This document shows, piece by piece, positions 1 to 11,090 of a DNA stretch of 64,000 nt. The notes beneath the pieces were generated by a model. The model saw only the letters and a list, made by a program, of their open reading frames with translations, was not told the origin of the DNA and ran no database searches. Source of the DNA: Gracilaria gracilis (lineage: Eukaryota; Rhodophyta; Florideophyceae; Gracilariales; Gracilariaceae); NCBI GenBank assembly GCA_030374805.1, contig JARGSG010000189.1:310001-374000 (forward strand). The letters are read 5' to 3'. The number at the start of each line of letters is the position of its first letter. The first letter of the stretch is position 1. The position numbers and the translations under genes are program-made.

Positions 1-29
1 AAGGTTTATAGGGGCCTCTCTAACCTTCT

Positions 30-449
30 TCTTCGAAATTTTCAACAACAGATTTTGTCTCATCATCATTTGATGCATATCCTACTTCTGTAGCTTTCGA
101 TCATCGGCGATTCAACTCTTCTTGCGTGTTTTTCGCGTGAATGCAATAAAGGTTAGAGACGTTTGACAGAATAGAACGAAGTCGGAAAGTAGGACTTACT
201 AAGCTTAGCTTCACGCTGCTTGCGCAAACGATAAAGTGCAGCTGGATATGTACTTCACTTGTGTTTCTGAAAGAGTGCCTCTGCCTCCCACATCGGTTTG
301 GGCGTATGAAACTCGGAAATGCCGTTTGACTCGAATTTTTGTTTCATCAATGGAATGACCGGAGAGTTTCTCTTCGGTATTTTTCTAATAATGGAAGAGA
401 CGCTGGGACTCAAAAACAAAAACTGGTGGTGAACGGACAGCTGTTGCAT
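30..449 (-). pseudogene. Possible degraded two-exon coding relic
   Basis: Read on the minus strand, 449-255 gives a 64-residue ORF. Past its TGA stop the same frame continues with coding-like text (ALYRLRKQREAKLSK) and then meets a good splice-donor sequence (AGTAAGTCC) near 200. Below 130 an acidic stretch (ATEVGYASNDDETKSV) is readable but also contains stops. I do not recognise the family. The neighbouring relics are Harbinger transposases, which normally travel with a Myb-like accessory gene, so this could be a remnant of one, but no Myb motif is visible. Weak call. Confidence 0.2.
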
Positions 450-984
450 TTATATGTATTGAAAAGGAGGGAGCCTATGAATTCTTAAATCAAAAGTGTA
501 ACAAACTACGTAGTGCAAAATAGACAGCTTTTGCGCAGGCATGAAATTTGCAATCCCAATCTCCGGAACGCACAACCAATGTGTAATTTGTTACCTGATC
601 AGCTGGAGGACGTTTCCCTGCTTACAATACTTAGAATTACGGTAGGGACACTTTCACCGATACACGTCCTACTATGTAAGAATATTAGACAGTCTGTTTA
701 TTTTGCCAGGGTAAAAGATTTTTATACCTAGGTTCAGTTTTCTATACCTGATTATTTTTACTGGTTGGAAATCCTCTGAGAGAGTCAAAAGTATCTACGC
801 ATACAAAAGCTGATTTTTTTTCCCTGGATAATCCGACTTTAGTCTTGCTCTCCACACGTTTCCGAGTGTATTCTTCATTGTACAAGAAGAATTCGAGGAA
901 CAATAGAGATTTTTACGGAAGATAATAATAAAAACTAGCTCCATTTTGGCATATAAATGCAATAAACAAGTGCCTTACAGCAAG

Positions 985-1371
985 TGGTTCTCACACAAAT
1001 GTTTCTCACACAAATGTAAAGCAGCCCGATTGAGATACGAAATAGGTCTATGCATCAGTTCAGGGAACATTGTTTGGATGCACGGCCCATTTAAATGTGG
1101 TCAGTACAATGACAACTAGATTTTTGAACTTGAAATGGAGAGATGTGTGCAATGAAATAATTTTTTTTCGCCGATGACGGATATACTCACAAAAAGTGTA
1201 TTTATCCATCTCGAACGACGAGAATCGGTGATGAGGAGACTTAGGCAGTTTGGAGTTTTGTCTCAAGTTTCTCGTCATGATATTCGTTTTCATTCATATT
1301 GTTTTCATGTGGTGGCGCAAATTACTTCGGTAGTCATTGCAAACTATGAATCATTATTCACCATAAACTAG
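985..1371 (+). pseudogene. PIF/Harbinger transposase relic (DDE_Tnp_4)
   Basis: Two conserved blocks of the PIF/Harbinger DDE nuclease are readable in different frames. 1006-1105 gives SHKCKAARLRYEIGL followed by IVWMHGPFKCG, the block after the first catalytic Asp. 1150-1371 gives an ADDGY block and then RRLRQFGVLSQVSRH ending in a YESLF-like C-terminus. Frame changes between the blocks, and in-frame stops, show it is dead. The same family recurs on the minus strand at 5675-6603, but the two copies are clearly diverged, so they are separate insertions or an old duplication. The flanks are AT-rich. Confidence 0.75.
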
Positions 1372-1639
1372 GTTTGCAACAGAGTGCATTAGATACTACA
1401 AAAAAATAAAAATTGGAGAAAAAGTGCCCTTCAGAGCTAATGTTACTTTCCATAGATGGTACGAAGCTTTTTGAAGTAGAAATGTATTTTTGAATCAGTG
1501 CAATGTTATGATTTATTTTGTTCCCAAGCTCAACTGTGATATAAGGGATTGTTACACATATGTCAATTTATCAGAATACTTCCAAAAGTGGTCTCAAGTA
1601 TCTGTTACTTGTTAAAACAGCGGTATTTATTGTAGCGCA

Positions 1640-2235
1640 AACCCAGACTGGAAAAAATCCCGAAGACTTTCGGTATCTTCCTCCCAGGTGGGGTAGCTGG
1701 GCAAACAGAGCCCCTCGCGGGATGGGTGCGTTAACCGGGTGTAAGACTGGGACCCACCGTCTCGAAGAGCGAAGCGAGGGTGGCAGGGAGCCGAGAAGTC
1801 GGGATTGGAGAGGTTCACTGTGGGGTGGATCGATGAAGTCACCCAAGGTGGACGGTCCTTACAAGGGTGGTACCGTGGACCGCAGAATGCGAGACCAGGT
1901 AATAAAAAGTGGGCGAGCGCAAACGAGCAACACCAGTAATCGGGGTGAGCGACACCTGTTAAACAGTGACAAAAATAGTACAGAAACACTAAATACACGG
2001 GCGCTATGGTCGGCGAGTCGTGCTGTTCGCTTCACGAGGTGGATGAATAGGCCCACTCAAGGAGCCGACTCTCCGCAAGGAGGATATCGTGCACCAAGTG
2101 TTCCTGAGTCAAAGCCGAACACTCGCTTGTTCGTGTTTACTTGACCGGAACTACCCGAGCTCACACACCTAAGTAGTGGTGGTCGGCAGTCCTGCACAGT
2201 AGTGTAATAACTAAATAAATAGGTAAATAGATTTA
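1640..2235. mobile_element. GC-rich inserted segment with short A/T-rich tandem tail
   Basis: About 600 bases are far more GC-rich than the AT-rich sequence on both sides. The block ends in short repeats of the type TAAATAAATAGGTAAATAG near 2205-2231. A GC-rich body closed by a short tandem tail resembles the 3' end of an RTE-like non-LTR retrotransposon or a SINE. A 194-codon ORF spans 1560-2144 but looks like low-information Arg/Gly/Ser text with no recognisable domain. Element class is an inference; no terminal duplication was identified. Confidence 0.35.
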
Positions 2236-2683
2236 GTCTAATGTATCTCCAAGAAGGGCAGCCTGCACACGTACATGTGTATTATCCTACTCACCACGGC
2301 ACTCATAACCATTACCAACTGGAGTCCTTCCACCATGAACTATGGGTTGACAAACTAGTCATAATTCCCTTCCCTGAGGTGTAGCTTCTTCATACCCATA
2401 TGAATCGCATCCGCGTTAAATTCTGCGATAACGCGTTGCTCTTCCTTTATGGTATATGAGAAGCATGCAGCGTAGTCAGAGGTATTATGATTAGGTGTTT
2501 GTTTTAGTTCTTTAATGCATACGACATTTCCGAAAGACGTTTTGTTTTCTTCATTTTTTTCTCGTTTTTCTTAGAGTTGTTCTCTCGTATGATTCGTTCA
2601 GCAGTTCAAATAGTAATATTCATGGTTTATTCTAAATGACTTCACTATCAATTCGATAAATAGTGTCTACAAGACCACGCAAT

Positions 2684-2722
2684 GTACGCATATGAGTACG
2701 CACTCGTACTGATATGAGTACG
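2684..2722. repeat. Left palindrome pair (GTACTCATATGAGTAC type)
   Basis: Two near-palindromic copies built on CATATGAGTAC lie side by side. A matching pair occurs at 5381-5417. Together they bracket the PiggyBac-like transposase relic, so they are candidate terminal or subterminal repeats of that element. No clean TTAA target duplication was seen at either side. Confidence 0.45.
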
Positions 2723-3214
2723 TGTAATTTGACTGTTGTGTAGTAGATAAATTTATATAAACTAATGATTCAGATCATTTACAAATATGGTTGAGTCCTA
2801 AATAGCAACTAGAATACCTCTGTGACTCTCTGGCTCCATGAAAAATGTATAAAAACTCTTGAGTTCAACTCGCTGCACTCAACAAGAGGGCAAAAACTTC
2901 TTTAAAGGAGGTCGACGATTCTAAAAAAGTTTTTATCTAAGTGAGCTTCATCGCATCCACTAAAACATGAAACAGAACACTGTGACATTTCATATAAGGG
3001 ATACTACACAACAGATAGTAAACTATTTTACCAATTCAAGTGATGCAAATAAGAATCGTAGGCGGCTTTAGTTAAGAACCACTTTTTGCATTTACTCTTA
3101 AAACCTGACAAAATCTTTCAGAATGAGCTACATGGATTATTGCTACATGCCTTAGAACTCCATAGTGTCTATGTTTTGCAAGTGCTTTTGAAAGCAGTCA
3201 CGTCCTACTCGACT

Positions 3215-4650
3215 GTGACATATTCAAACTTCCTCATCATTTTCTAAACATTTGGAACAAAGAAACTTCGACTTCTTTTCACGCGTGCACATCTTGCATC
3301 GAGCTTGATGAGTGGCTTTAGATACAGCCTCATTTTTATGTTTTCTCTTCTTATTGGTCACTACCAAATGTATACCGGTCCCATTGATTAATCCAACGTC
3401 TGGTATTTATTCAGTTGCATCATATGTTTGGTGAAGAATAGTGGCATCCAAAAAATTCTCAATCAATTGATCTGCAAGCTTTGCATAGAAGTCTTTTTGC
3501 GTAAGACAGTCCCTGGCTCCCATGCTCTTTTTCTAAAACAGCCACGGATCAACAATACAAACAGATTAAAAAGACCCTTATCGAGCCTAAGAGCCCAATC
3601 CTTCACTTGAAATTTCTTTTCAAGATTTAAACCATCTTGGCGGCATCTATTGTGCCTTTCAATCTGTGATCACGTTTGATAGTACGTTTTAACAACCCTT
3701 GGAATTGGAATTGTCAATGTTACACACTGATCATCATCTCCGATAGATTTCCATCTGGATCTTACGATTCGTTCCGCAGAAAGAGTTGTACCGGATGTAC
3801 TTACAAAATAAAGTTGTTCTCTGTCCATCCATAGAACAGCCATCACAGACGGGCTGTCAGGATGGTCATTGCCTACCATTACAACCTGATCTACCCTCTT
3901 GGAAAGTTCTTTTTGGGAAAGGTGCGCCATGGGATACTGCTTGGTTGCCGTCTTAATCACACCAGTAAAACGTAATCCGCGATGAAGTAGTGTAGGCGCC
4001 GTTGTAACTAACACGAGTGCAGTCAGTGCATACAAGTCAAGTAGAATTAAACCATAATTCTGTTAAACGTAACACAATGGCCGTACCATGAGGATGGTTT
4101 TGTTCATATCTCCTCTGTTGGGTTTTCTCAGATGAAAGAACGAGTTCTAATCCGAGAAGAATTGCAATCAAAATGCAGCAAACCGTTTTGATTTCAAATT
4201 CATTCTCGGGCTTATGATATATTGCCACGTAATGAGGTAATGCTTTCTGAATCCAATCGCCGCCGAGCCCATACCAACGAGACATACTTTCATCTACGCA
4301 CAGAGTATAAGCAGGAGTAACATGTACTCGTCAATGTTGATAACCGGCCTTCATGAATCTAATTACATGTGACCAAAGACTACCGCAACTCTCCGCCACG
4401 ATAAACTGGCTGAACATGAAACAAAACGTAAAAAACTCAAATCTTTTCCGAGACATTATTTTCGCAAACTGAGGTAGAGGAACATATTTTGAAGCCAATA
4501 GTTTACACCAAAGAGATCTGCGATCCGTAAATTCAAATCGTGACATCAATATTAGGAGGCCAAAGAACTTCAATATCTCTCCGACTGCTGAACCTGCGTC
4601 GCAAAGAGGCTCCAGCGCATTATTTTGTCCCAACGACTACAGAATGTAAA
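3215..4650 (-). pseudogene. PiggyBac-like transposase relic (DDE_Tnp_1_7 plus zinc ribbon)
   Basis: Read from 4633 downward, three successive blocks match the PiggyBac/PGBD transposase order. 4633-4331 has the N-terminal block (EILKFFGLLILMSRFEF, then SKYVPLPQFAKIMSRKRF). 4285-4037 has GLGGDWIQKALPHYVAIY. 4035-3670 has the RNase H-like core end (GLRFTGVIKTATKQYPMAHL, LWMDREQLYF, LTIPIPRVVKTYY). Around 3530-3220 the C-terminus is readable with stops and ends in a Cys-rich ribbon (ARCKMCTREKKSKFLCSKCL). The frame changes between blocks and internal stops show it is inactive. PGBD elements cut and paste at TTAA sites. The whole is flanked by palindrome pairs at 2684 and 5381. Confidence 0.8.
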
Positions 4651-5380
4651 TGGTCTTGCAAACATATCCACATAAAGAAATCATACGGGCGAACATGATA
4701 CTGCGTTTGATTATGAAGAACCATATCCCCAGCTGGCCCAAATGTCTTTCATTTTTTATGCTCCGTAGAACTGTTGAGAGGTGTTCTAACCTTGTGATTG
4801 GTCCAAATGCGATCATGTGCCGTAGTGATCATCCTTTGTACTTTTGTGCTGGGATTGTTAGAATTAACAAAGAAAACTATTTTCTGTGGCTTTGTGACGA
4901 GTGTTGGGCTTAAAATGATACTTCGGGTTACTATTTGGTTCTTTCATCTAAAGTCTTACAAAATAAGTGGTTCTTTTTCAAAATGACAATTTTTGTAGGC
5001 ATATTTTAGCAAAGCTTTTTATTTTATGGTTCGCTAAAACAGATGTTTGACATCTGCCAGATTTTGTGGACAATCAAATGTTTAAAACAGTGCAGTTTAA
5101 TAGTTTTGTTTTTGAGAGAGAACCAAACAAAATTTCGCATTTAGCTTCGCAGGTGACAAGAATTTTACGAGTGTTAGTAATGTTACCAACAGTCAGACGC
5201 AGATCTGACGGCTTCAAATTTTTTGTTATGCGAGAAGGTTCAGGCAGTATTGGAATTTTGCGGTGGAAGAACCAAAACTTATGGTTGGAACGGAGAGAAG
5301 ATACAATTTTTACAAGTACAATAGGAAAAGCTGTAAAATACTAGAATATCTTTACCCTAAAATTGTGGGGGGGGATTTTG

Positions 5381-5417
5381 TACTCATATGAGTACAGTTG
5401 GACTCATATGAGTACAG
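5381..5417. repeat. Right palindrome pair (GTACTCATATGAGTAC type)
   Basis: The perfect palindrome TACTCATATGAGTA occurs at 5381, and a second copy (ACTCATATGAGTACAG) follows about 20 bases later. It mirrors the pair at 2684-2722, supporting an element of about 2.7 kb between them. Confidence 0.5.
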
Positions 5418-5674
5418 TAACACTGTAGAAATTAGATATTAGAATAGTTAGAGCAGGGAAACGCGGGAAAGCCAAAATTTCTTCATACATTTCTTTAACT
5501 CGGTTTTTGGCAAACGGGAAACATCATGAACAGAATCAATGAGTAGTTTCCATATAAAACACAGAACGAAAATGATTGCAGATATAGAAACCTTTTCCCA
5601 AACCACTAGCAATAATTATGTTTATGTGCAAATAATCATGTATACATTGCGATCAAATTCTACATAATATTTAA

Positions 5675-6603
5675 CTATATTTGAAACAATGGCTCCCCAC
5701 TTTCAATTTCCAATGCAACTATATTACCAACTGCATGAAAGCATAAAGCATGACGATGTAAAGGATGGTGAAATCTGTACTGTAAAACAAGGATTTGTTT
5801 CAGTCTGTTGTTCATCGTCTCCTGCCTTTCCCTCAATAATGAATGAAATGGCTTGTGAATCTGCCCAACAGAACTGGGACGTACACAACGTTCGTCTATA
5901 TACCCATCGTCGGTAATCAACTTCTCACACTCTGGTAAAAAAGACTTGAGTCGCAAGCGGAATATTCTCAGATCTGGAAATCATCCAGCAGGAAACGGGC
6001 CGTAAATCCAAACTACTTTCCCACTGCGAACAGAAAGACCAACTTCATATCTTAATGCGACTCCTTTGAACTTGTGAGCATACCATTTTGATGAAAAAGG
6101 CGTTGGCTCCAGTATACGACAGTCCGTTCCATCAATCGAAATCCTGCAACCCAGAAAAAGTCTATCCGAGAATCTGTGTACCAACTTGACCTAGAACAAA
6201 CTTTTAGTACTCAAAACGCGTTGGTTGAAATTATGGGATAACTTACAATCTGTAGACCAGAGACTAGGTTGACCAAAATCTACACCCATTTCCTAAAAGT
6301 GTTTTCATCGGTGTGGCACACTGTACTATTAACATGATCCGAGCAATAATGCCGCAGGAAAAGCATAGCCCAAAGTAAATGTTTCGGTGTTGCTCCAGGA
6401 GGTAGAAGCAGCAACAGTCGATTCCAAACGGGTGAAAATAGATGGTGACTGATACCAAACAAAGAACGGAATCGAGTTTCTTGCGAAGAAACAGGTCTCC
6501 GTTTGGTATTTTTAAAAATTACGATGCTTGCAGCCAGGAAGGTTGCTGAGCGAGCTTTGCGAACCATTCTGGGTCGAATGCGAGATGAGCGATACGGCTC
6601 CAT
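5675..6603 (-). pseudogene. PIF/Harbinger transposase relic (DDE_Tnp_4)
   Basis: Three ORFs in series on the minus strand form one broken transposase. 6603-6280 has the helical N-terminal region (ETRFRSLFGISHHLF, PKHLLWAMLFLRHY, DENTFRKW). 6184-5981 has the catalytic core start (SIDGTDCRILEPTPFS, YAHKFKGVALRYEVGL, WIYGPFPAG). 5956-5675 has the second acidic block (ITDDGYIDERC) and the C-terminal block (RQETMNNRLKQILVL, ESGEPLFQ). The blocks lie in different frames, with short AT-rich spacers that could include an old intron. The DDE residues are partly visible (Asp in SIDGTD, Asp in DDGY). It is better preserved than the plus-strand copy at 985-1371. Confidence 0.8.
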
Positions 6604-6630
6604 CGATGGCGACTATTCTCATAGAGCTCT

Positions 6631-7128
6631 TTAAGTACGCTTCAGAATCTTGACATTGAGCTCTGAACTTCTTCTCATGCAAACTGTATCCCAAACCGTT
6701 TTCTGAAAGAACGGGACATGTATACAGGATATGTTTCGCTCTCGAATTTGAAAAGAATTTGGGTTCTCGGGAGATACAAGGTCTTGGCTCCACCCTTTTT
6801 TAGTCTCACACACTGACATCAAACTTACTAGACTTCCAAAGTGCCTCGTCATGACCTCTAATCCAACTTCATCCTGCTCTTTTTCTTTGATATATATTCT
6901 ATGATATGTGTTTTGTTTGTAGTTTCTGAAGCCAGTTATAAAGTTTGTTTCAAGGATTAAACGGCGAGGAGGAACATGTTTCTTGCGTTTCACTGGACTG
7001 AACAACTTGCTTGTAGAATAGTTTTTTATTTGGTTAGATTCAGAAAAGGTTGATTCAATATAAATATAAGGGAAAGAAGTCTTGGATACTCGGTCAAATG
7101 AGCATATATTTGTTATTATGGATTCCAA
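6631..7128 (-). CDS. Hypothetical ORF upstream of the Harbinger relic
   Basis: A 165-codon open frame on the same strand as, and directly upstream of, the Harbinger relic. It is basic in its first half (KRKKHVPPRRL) and has no recognised domain. The position matches where a Harbinger element could carry its second gene, but no SANT/Myb motif is visible. It may equally be chance in AT-rich DNA. Confidence 0.2.
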   Translation of the reverse strand: MESIITNICSFDRVSKTSFPYIYIESTFSESNQIKNYSTSKLFSPVKRKKHVPPRRLILETNFITGFRNYKQNTYHRIYIKEKEQDEVGLEVMTRHFGSLVSLMSVCETKKGWSQDLVSPENPNSFQIRERNISCIHVPFFQKTVWDTVCMRRSSELNVKILKRT

Positions 7129-7683
7129 TTCTCTCCCTACAGTGCCACGAATCTAGGACACATAGACGTTTTTCAATCTCTCTGTGCTTTTATCTATAAA
7201 TTGAAACATATAAATATCTGTACAATTTCATATAACTTTAATGAAGAAAAATAGTTCTAGTAACTATATTATTGGTAATCCCATTCTATCTTTGTTGTAC
7301 GATACTTATTCACATGATATTGGATATATGTACATGGGCTGTCATGTAAGGGGAACATGTGCCATTCGTCAGCTAGAGAAAATGGCTTTTGGCGCAAAAG
7401 AGATAAATAATACCTTGAACAGAAACGGACAGTTTAGGACTTCTCTCTCTGATCAACACCAATGTAATGAAAGTGGTAGAATCTGCTTGGTACCGAGAAC
7501 GCAATGGATATATGAAGAACGGCAATGGTCTTCACTGAATCTGTTGGACAAACAGATCGAAGAACATAGCCTTCTATGAAGGAGTTTGTCGTATGTACGC
7601 ATTTTGAAACGAATACTTAAACTGAATCACAACTGCAACGACGTTGTCTTTTTTCCACAACAACATTCAGCTTTTCGTTCGAG

Positions 7684-8549
7684 ATGGCACCTAAAACTAA
7701 GCGCCTACGATTAGCTAACAATTCAGCAGCAGTTACAATGCTGCGAACAATGTTCACTACGGGCCCAATTTTGGGTGATCAACCGGGGGCAGACGTCTAC
7801 CGCATGGATCCCGTATTCAGTGCGTACAGTTTGACCTTTTTTCGAGACCGATACTCGAGAATGAAATCGGAACTCGGGCAGCAAAAAGATACAAATTTTC
7901 TTTTATTATTTACTTGGTTTATTTGTACTAATTCTATATATATCACGCTTCTAATCCACTGAACGCAATATGCACAGCGGGGTTTTTAGAGCCTCAAGCT
8001 CCAAACATAATCGAGGTTTTTGATTCGTGATCTGAAGAGGATCAAGTTGTCGAGTGTGGAGAGGAACGTAATCTACAACTCAAAAAATATTATCCTTTGG
8101 TCTTAACTTTCGTGTGGAAAGATGTGGAAACGACGACAAAATATGTTAGTTTTGCAATTGCTCTTTTTGGTGTTGTAAAGGCGAATTTGCTAAGCAGTCA
8201 TATTATTGAAAAGGGTTAAGTCTTTAAATTAAGCATCGAGTGCGCCGACCCAATGGCAGATGTTAAACTTTTACATAAAACTTGGATTACGCGTCAATTT
8301 GATTTTATGAAGGAATATCATCCCAAGATACTAGGATTTTAACGTTGCCTGAAGCATTTGCGCAAGATTGCAGCCGAGAAGGTTTTTTCTAGCTGCCGAC
8401 CTCAACTTCCTTTTCAAGTAGAGACACATATACCCACGCAGCAGGTTCTGGACTTTGTGGATGGAACAAGCACTTTCTATATTGACTTGAAAGCTCCGGA
8501 TGATAAACATGCACGTCGAGGTCCTATTGCTTCAAGGTCAGTTAATTAG
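7684..8549 (+). pseudogene. Decayed gene of unknown family
   Basis: Coding-like text is readable in several frames. 7684-7960 starts MAPKTKRLRLANNSA and contains YRMDPVFSAYSLTFFRDRYS. After an AT-rich break, 8080-8215 reads KYYPLVLTFVWKDVE then VSFAIALFGVVKANLLSSHI. 8250-8549 reads PMADVKLLHKTWITRQF, then FQVETHIPTQQVLDFVDGTS and FYIDLKAPDDKHARRGP. At least two frame changes and several stops make it a pseudogene, perhaps with introns. The phrases feel like a repeated family found near transposons in algae and oomycetes, but I cannot name it or give a function. Confidence 0.4.
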
Positions 8550-8991
8550 TGAAGCATATGATCTGATTCACCCTGGTTGTAATCATTAAGTGTGTTGATG
8601 GAAACATTAGATATAAATAGCTCTACAATCAAAATAGGAGCACTGGAAGTTCCCAACATATATACGAACTATTGCTTTTTTATCTCCTACAGTTCCATAC
8701 TCTCTCTATTGCAAGTTACTTTATTACGAAATGCTCGCCTTTCCCGCTTTTCCCAGCTGCCACTCTATATTAAATTGAAGTAATGTAAATATCGATTTGT
8801 ACATTAAACGTAAGGCATTCTATTTTGTTGCTCTCGGAATGGCTTTGTTATAATTTACTCTCATCTAGAAAGCATTCCAGTTCTACAGAGCATAACATCT
8901 TATTTTGTACATATAAGAAGTCTTTTGTCTTCTTCAAAACGTAATTTCCTGTCTCTCCCTGCGGCACTCGTTGCGCAACGAATTTTATGGC
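8550..8991. other. AT-rich intergenic stretch
   Basis: No coding text or repeat was recognised. It holds the 3' flank of the minus-strand GTPase gene and the boundary where the AT-rich transposon zone gives way to more balanced composition. Confidence 0.6.
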
Positions 8992-10239
8992 CTATAATGG
9001 CCGTATTTTATCCCATGGAACTTTCGCCGCCGCCTTCGACACGGCCTCGGCGATCGTTAATCCCACGTTCTGTATTGGTCGACGCAGGGTTTCTGGTACC
9101 CTTGGTATAGAGCTACTTGAGCTTTCATCTCTTTCTTCTTTTAGACTCTCTCCTCCAAGTTCTAGCGACGATCTTCCAGGTGAGACAGGGTTTCCAGATG
9201 TTTCGGACTGTAAATCTCGAAAGCCAGCCAAATCCTCTTTGAGTCGGCTGATTTCGTCATCCATGGCACGCTTCTTTTCTTCGTAAGCGATAACATCCAC
9301 AAATATGTTGGCCGCCTGGTCTATATTAAAAGTAGGAGCCTCGCTAACGAAGCTCAGAAGATTTTCTCGCTCTACCAACATAGCATTGTCTTCTTCTGCT
9401 TTGGTACGATCAAACTTCACCGCAGAAACATGTCGGACCGGGCGCACAAATTGGAAGTCCGCCATACCTTCATATCCTTCTGCGAGTTTTTGGTGAACTG
9501 ATGGTCCACATTGGTTGATGATGATGGAATGATTGTTTGCAACATCAATTCCAGCTTCTTCTACAGCCCCCAACACAACGTCCATGCATAACAAATCACC
9601 AACTCGTGTCCGTCCTGAATCCAGCATGACGACAAAAATTAGTTTCACGCAAGCTGGTCCTCTTAAAGCAAGCGAGATTTCTTTTGCGGCTTCCTCACGT
9701 CGCTTTGCATCCTCCAGTCCTGGGGTGTCAATGTATTCGTATTCTCCTTGTCTGTATGACTTCATTTTCTTAGTTCGACCACTTCCATAAGAAAGACCAG
9801 ATTCAAACTCTGCCTCTCCCACCAATGTGTTCAGAATAGTTGATTTTCCAACCCCCGGATTGCCAATAAGAATGATTTTGATTGTAGCTTCATCCTGTGA
9901 CTTTGTAGATTCTTGGGTTTCCTCTACTTCCCTATTTGTTTTATCAGCTGGATGGTCTCCGGATTCTTTCGTTGGTGGCTGTGGTGTAGATGTCTCAAGC
10001 GACGGAGCACCAGATTCATCGTTCTCGCACAGTTTGGATTCCTCACTTGTTTCTGGCCCAGACGTTTTGCTCGCCGAATTTTCATACCTGGTTCCGTCTA
10101 CAACTGAAGCTGGGATAGATTTTGATAGGTCTTCTTCGGGTCCGTACAAATGAACAGAGGAAACGTTGCAATGTTCTTGAGCTAGTTCTTTTCTTGAGTC
10201 GCTGTTACGCTTCATCGTGAGACCACCAGAGGCCGACAT
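8992..10239 (-). CDS. AIG1/GIMAP-like P-loop GTPase, paralogue 1
   Basis: The 415-residue protein has a Ser/Thr/Glu-rich, probably disordered N-terminus (1-118). A TRAFAC-type G domain follows: G1 P-loop GNPGVGKS at 126-133, G3 DTPG at 171-174 and a FVVMLDSGR strand near 202. Where G4 (T/N)KxD should stand it has INQCG (241-245), so the guanine-specificity Lys and Asp are absent. After the G domain come a charged helical region with a likely coiled coil (KKRAMDDEISRLKEDL) and a short amphipathic C-terminal tail. The ATG at 10239 is the natural start. It is the divergent neighbour of a paralogue at 11091-12314, sharing GLSYGSG(R/K)TK and TPGL(E/G)D. AIG1/GIMAP GTPases act in membrane and defence contexts in plants and animals; the role here is unknown. 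Nucleotide binding, but not strict GTP specificity, is likely. Confidence 0.8.
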   Translation of the reverse strand: MSASGGLTMKRNSDSRKELAQEHCNVSSVHLYGPEEDLSKSIPASVVDGTRYENSASKTSGPETSEESKLCENDESGAPSLETSTPQPPTKESGDHPADKTNREVEETQESTKSQDEATIKIILIGNPGVGKSTILNTLVGEAEFESGLSYGSGRTKKMKSYRQGEYEYIDTPGLEDAKRREEAAKEISLALRGPACVKLIFVVMLDSGRTRVGDLLCMDVVLGAVEEAGIDVANNHSIIINQCGPSVHQKLAEGYEGMADFQFVRPVRHVSAVKFDRTKAEEDNAMLVERENLLSFVSEAPTFNIDQAANIFVDVIAYEEKKRAMDDEISRLKEDLAGFRDLQSETSGNPVSPGRSSLELGGESLKEERDESSSSSIPRVPETLRRPIQNVGLTIAEAVSKAAAKVPWDKIRPL

Positions 10240-11090
10240 TGTGATGGTTCGATTTCCTTCTTTGAAGAGGGGAGGTCTTTAAGACTGTATGGATAGGGCT
10301 CCGTTCAAAGGCGCACAGATGTTCTCTCTTACTCGTTGTAAGGCAGTGTCTTTGAGAATCAAATTCCGGATAACTCCGAGACGTTTCGACTTCAAAAACT
10401 AGATTATGCACTCCAGCGGAGCTGTCCAGAAATGTTGTCCCATACACTCCTCGTTGAAGATATTAAATGACCTAGTTTTGGACTTGTGAGCACACAAGGG
10501 CCCAGGTGCTTCGCCCTGAAGAAACGGTGCTGGTGTATCCAATCTGTGTGAAGAGGGACTTTAACAGAAAACGAGAGAGTGTGTAACGCAATCACGTAAT
10601 AAGGGAGGAGCTAAAGACTGGGATGTTTGAGAAGGAAACGGTTTAGAATAAGCAGTTTGCGGACAGCCCCACTTTCTTCTGAGAATAACGAGGATGTGTG
10701 AAATTACCTCCTTTCCACATTGTTGTTACAACAGTATCTGTTGAATGCGGCCATAAGGGAATTCTACAGACATGGTTCCGAGGCGGCTAGTGGTCTGGAA
10801 AAAGGCAAAAGCAGTACAACTGCCACCATCTTGAAGTTTTAACACTCAGAACTTCGGTGTAGAACTTGACTTGCCCTTTTACGGTCCGTAATTCACAAAT
10901 GTACTGGACTGTGGCCGGGCAAAGCCAAACCTAACACAGGCAATGCACGTTGTACATTTGGACATCGACGCTCCCTTCATGGCCCTTTGATCGTGTCGCG
11001 TGCGTAAAGGATAATTAAGTTGGCCGTTTAGTAGTCCATTGCTTTGAGAGATTGGCAGATTGCTGAGGAAAGGGACAACTTTGTAAGTGA
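10240..11090. other. Shared upstream region of the two GTPase genes
   Basis: About 850 bases lie between divergent paralogous genes. No reliable coding text was seen. A donor-like GTAAGT at 11082-11087, followed by an acceptor-like tract ending CGACAG at about 11474, could mean that the 5' part of the plus-strand gene is an intron rather than coding. Confidence 0.5.

Noticed and set aside
1560..2144. 194-codon open frame on the plus strand
   Set aside because: No domain and low-information Arg/Gly/Ser text; explained by the GC-rich inserted block.
7241..7579. 112-codon ORF on the plus strand
   Set aside because: AT-rich chance frame with no recognisable motif; not enough to call a gene.
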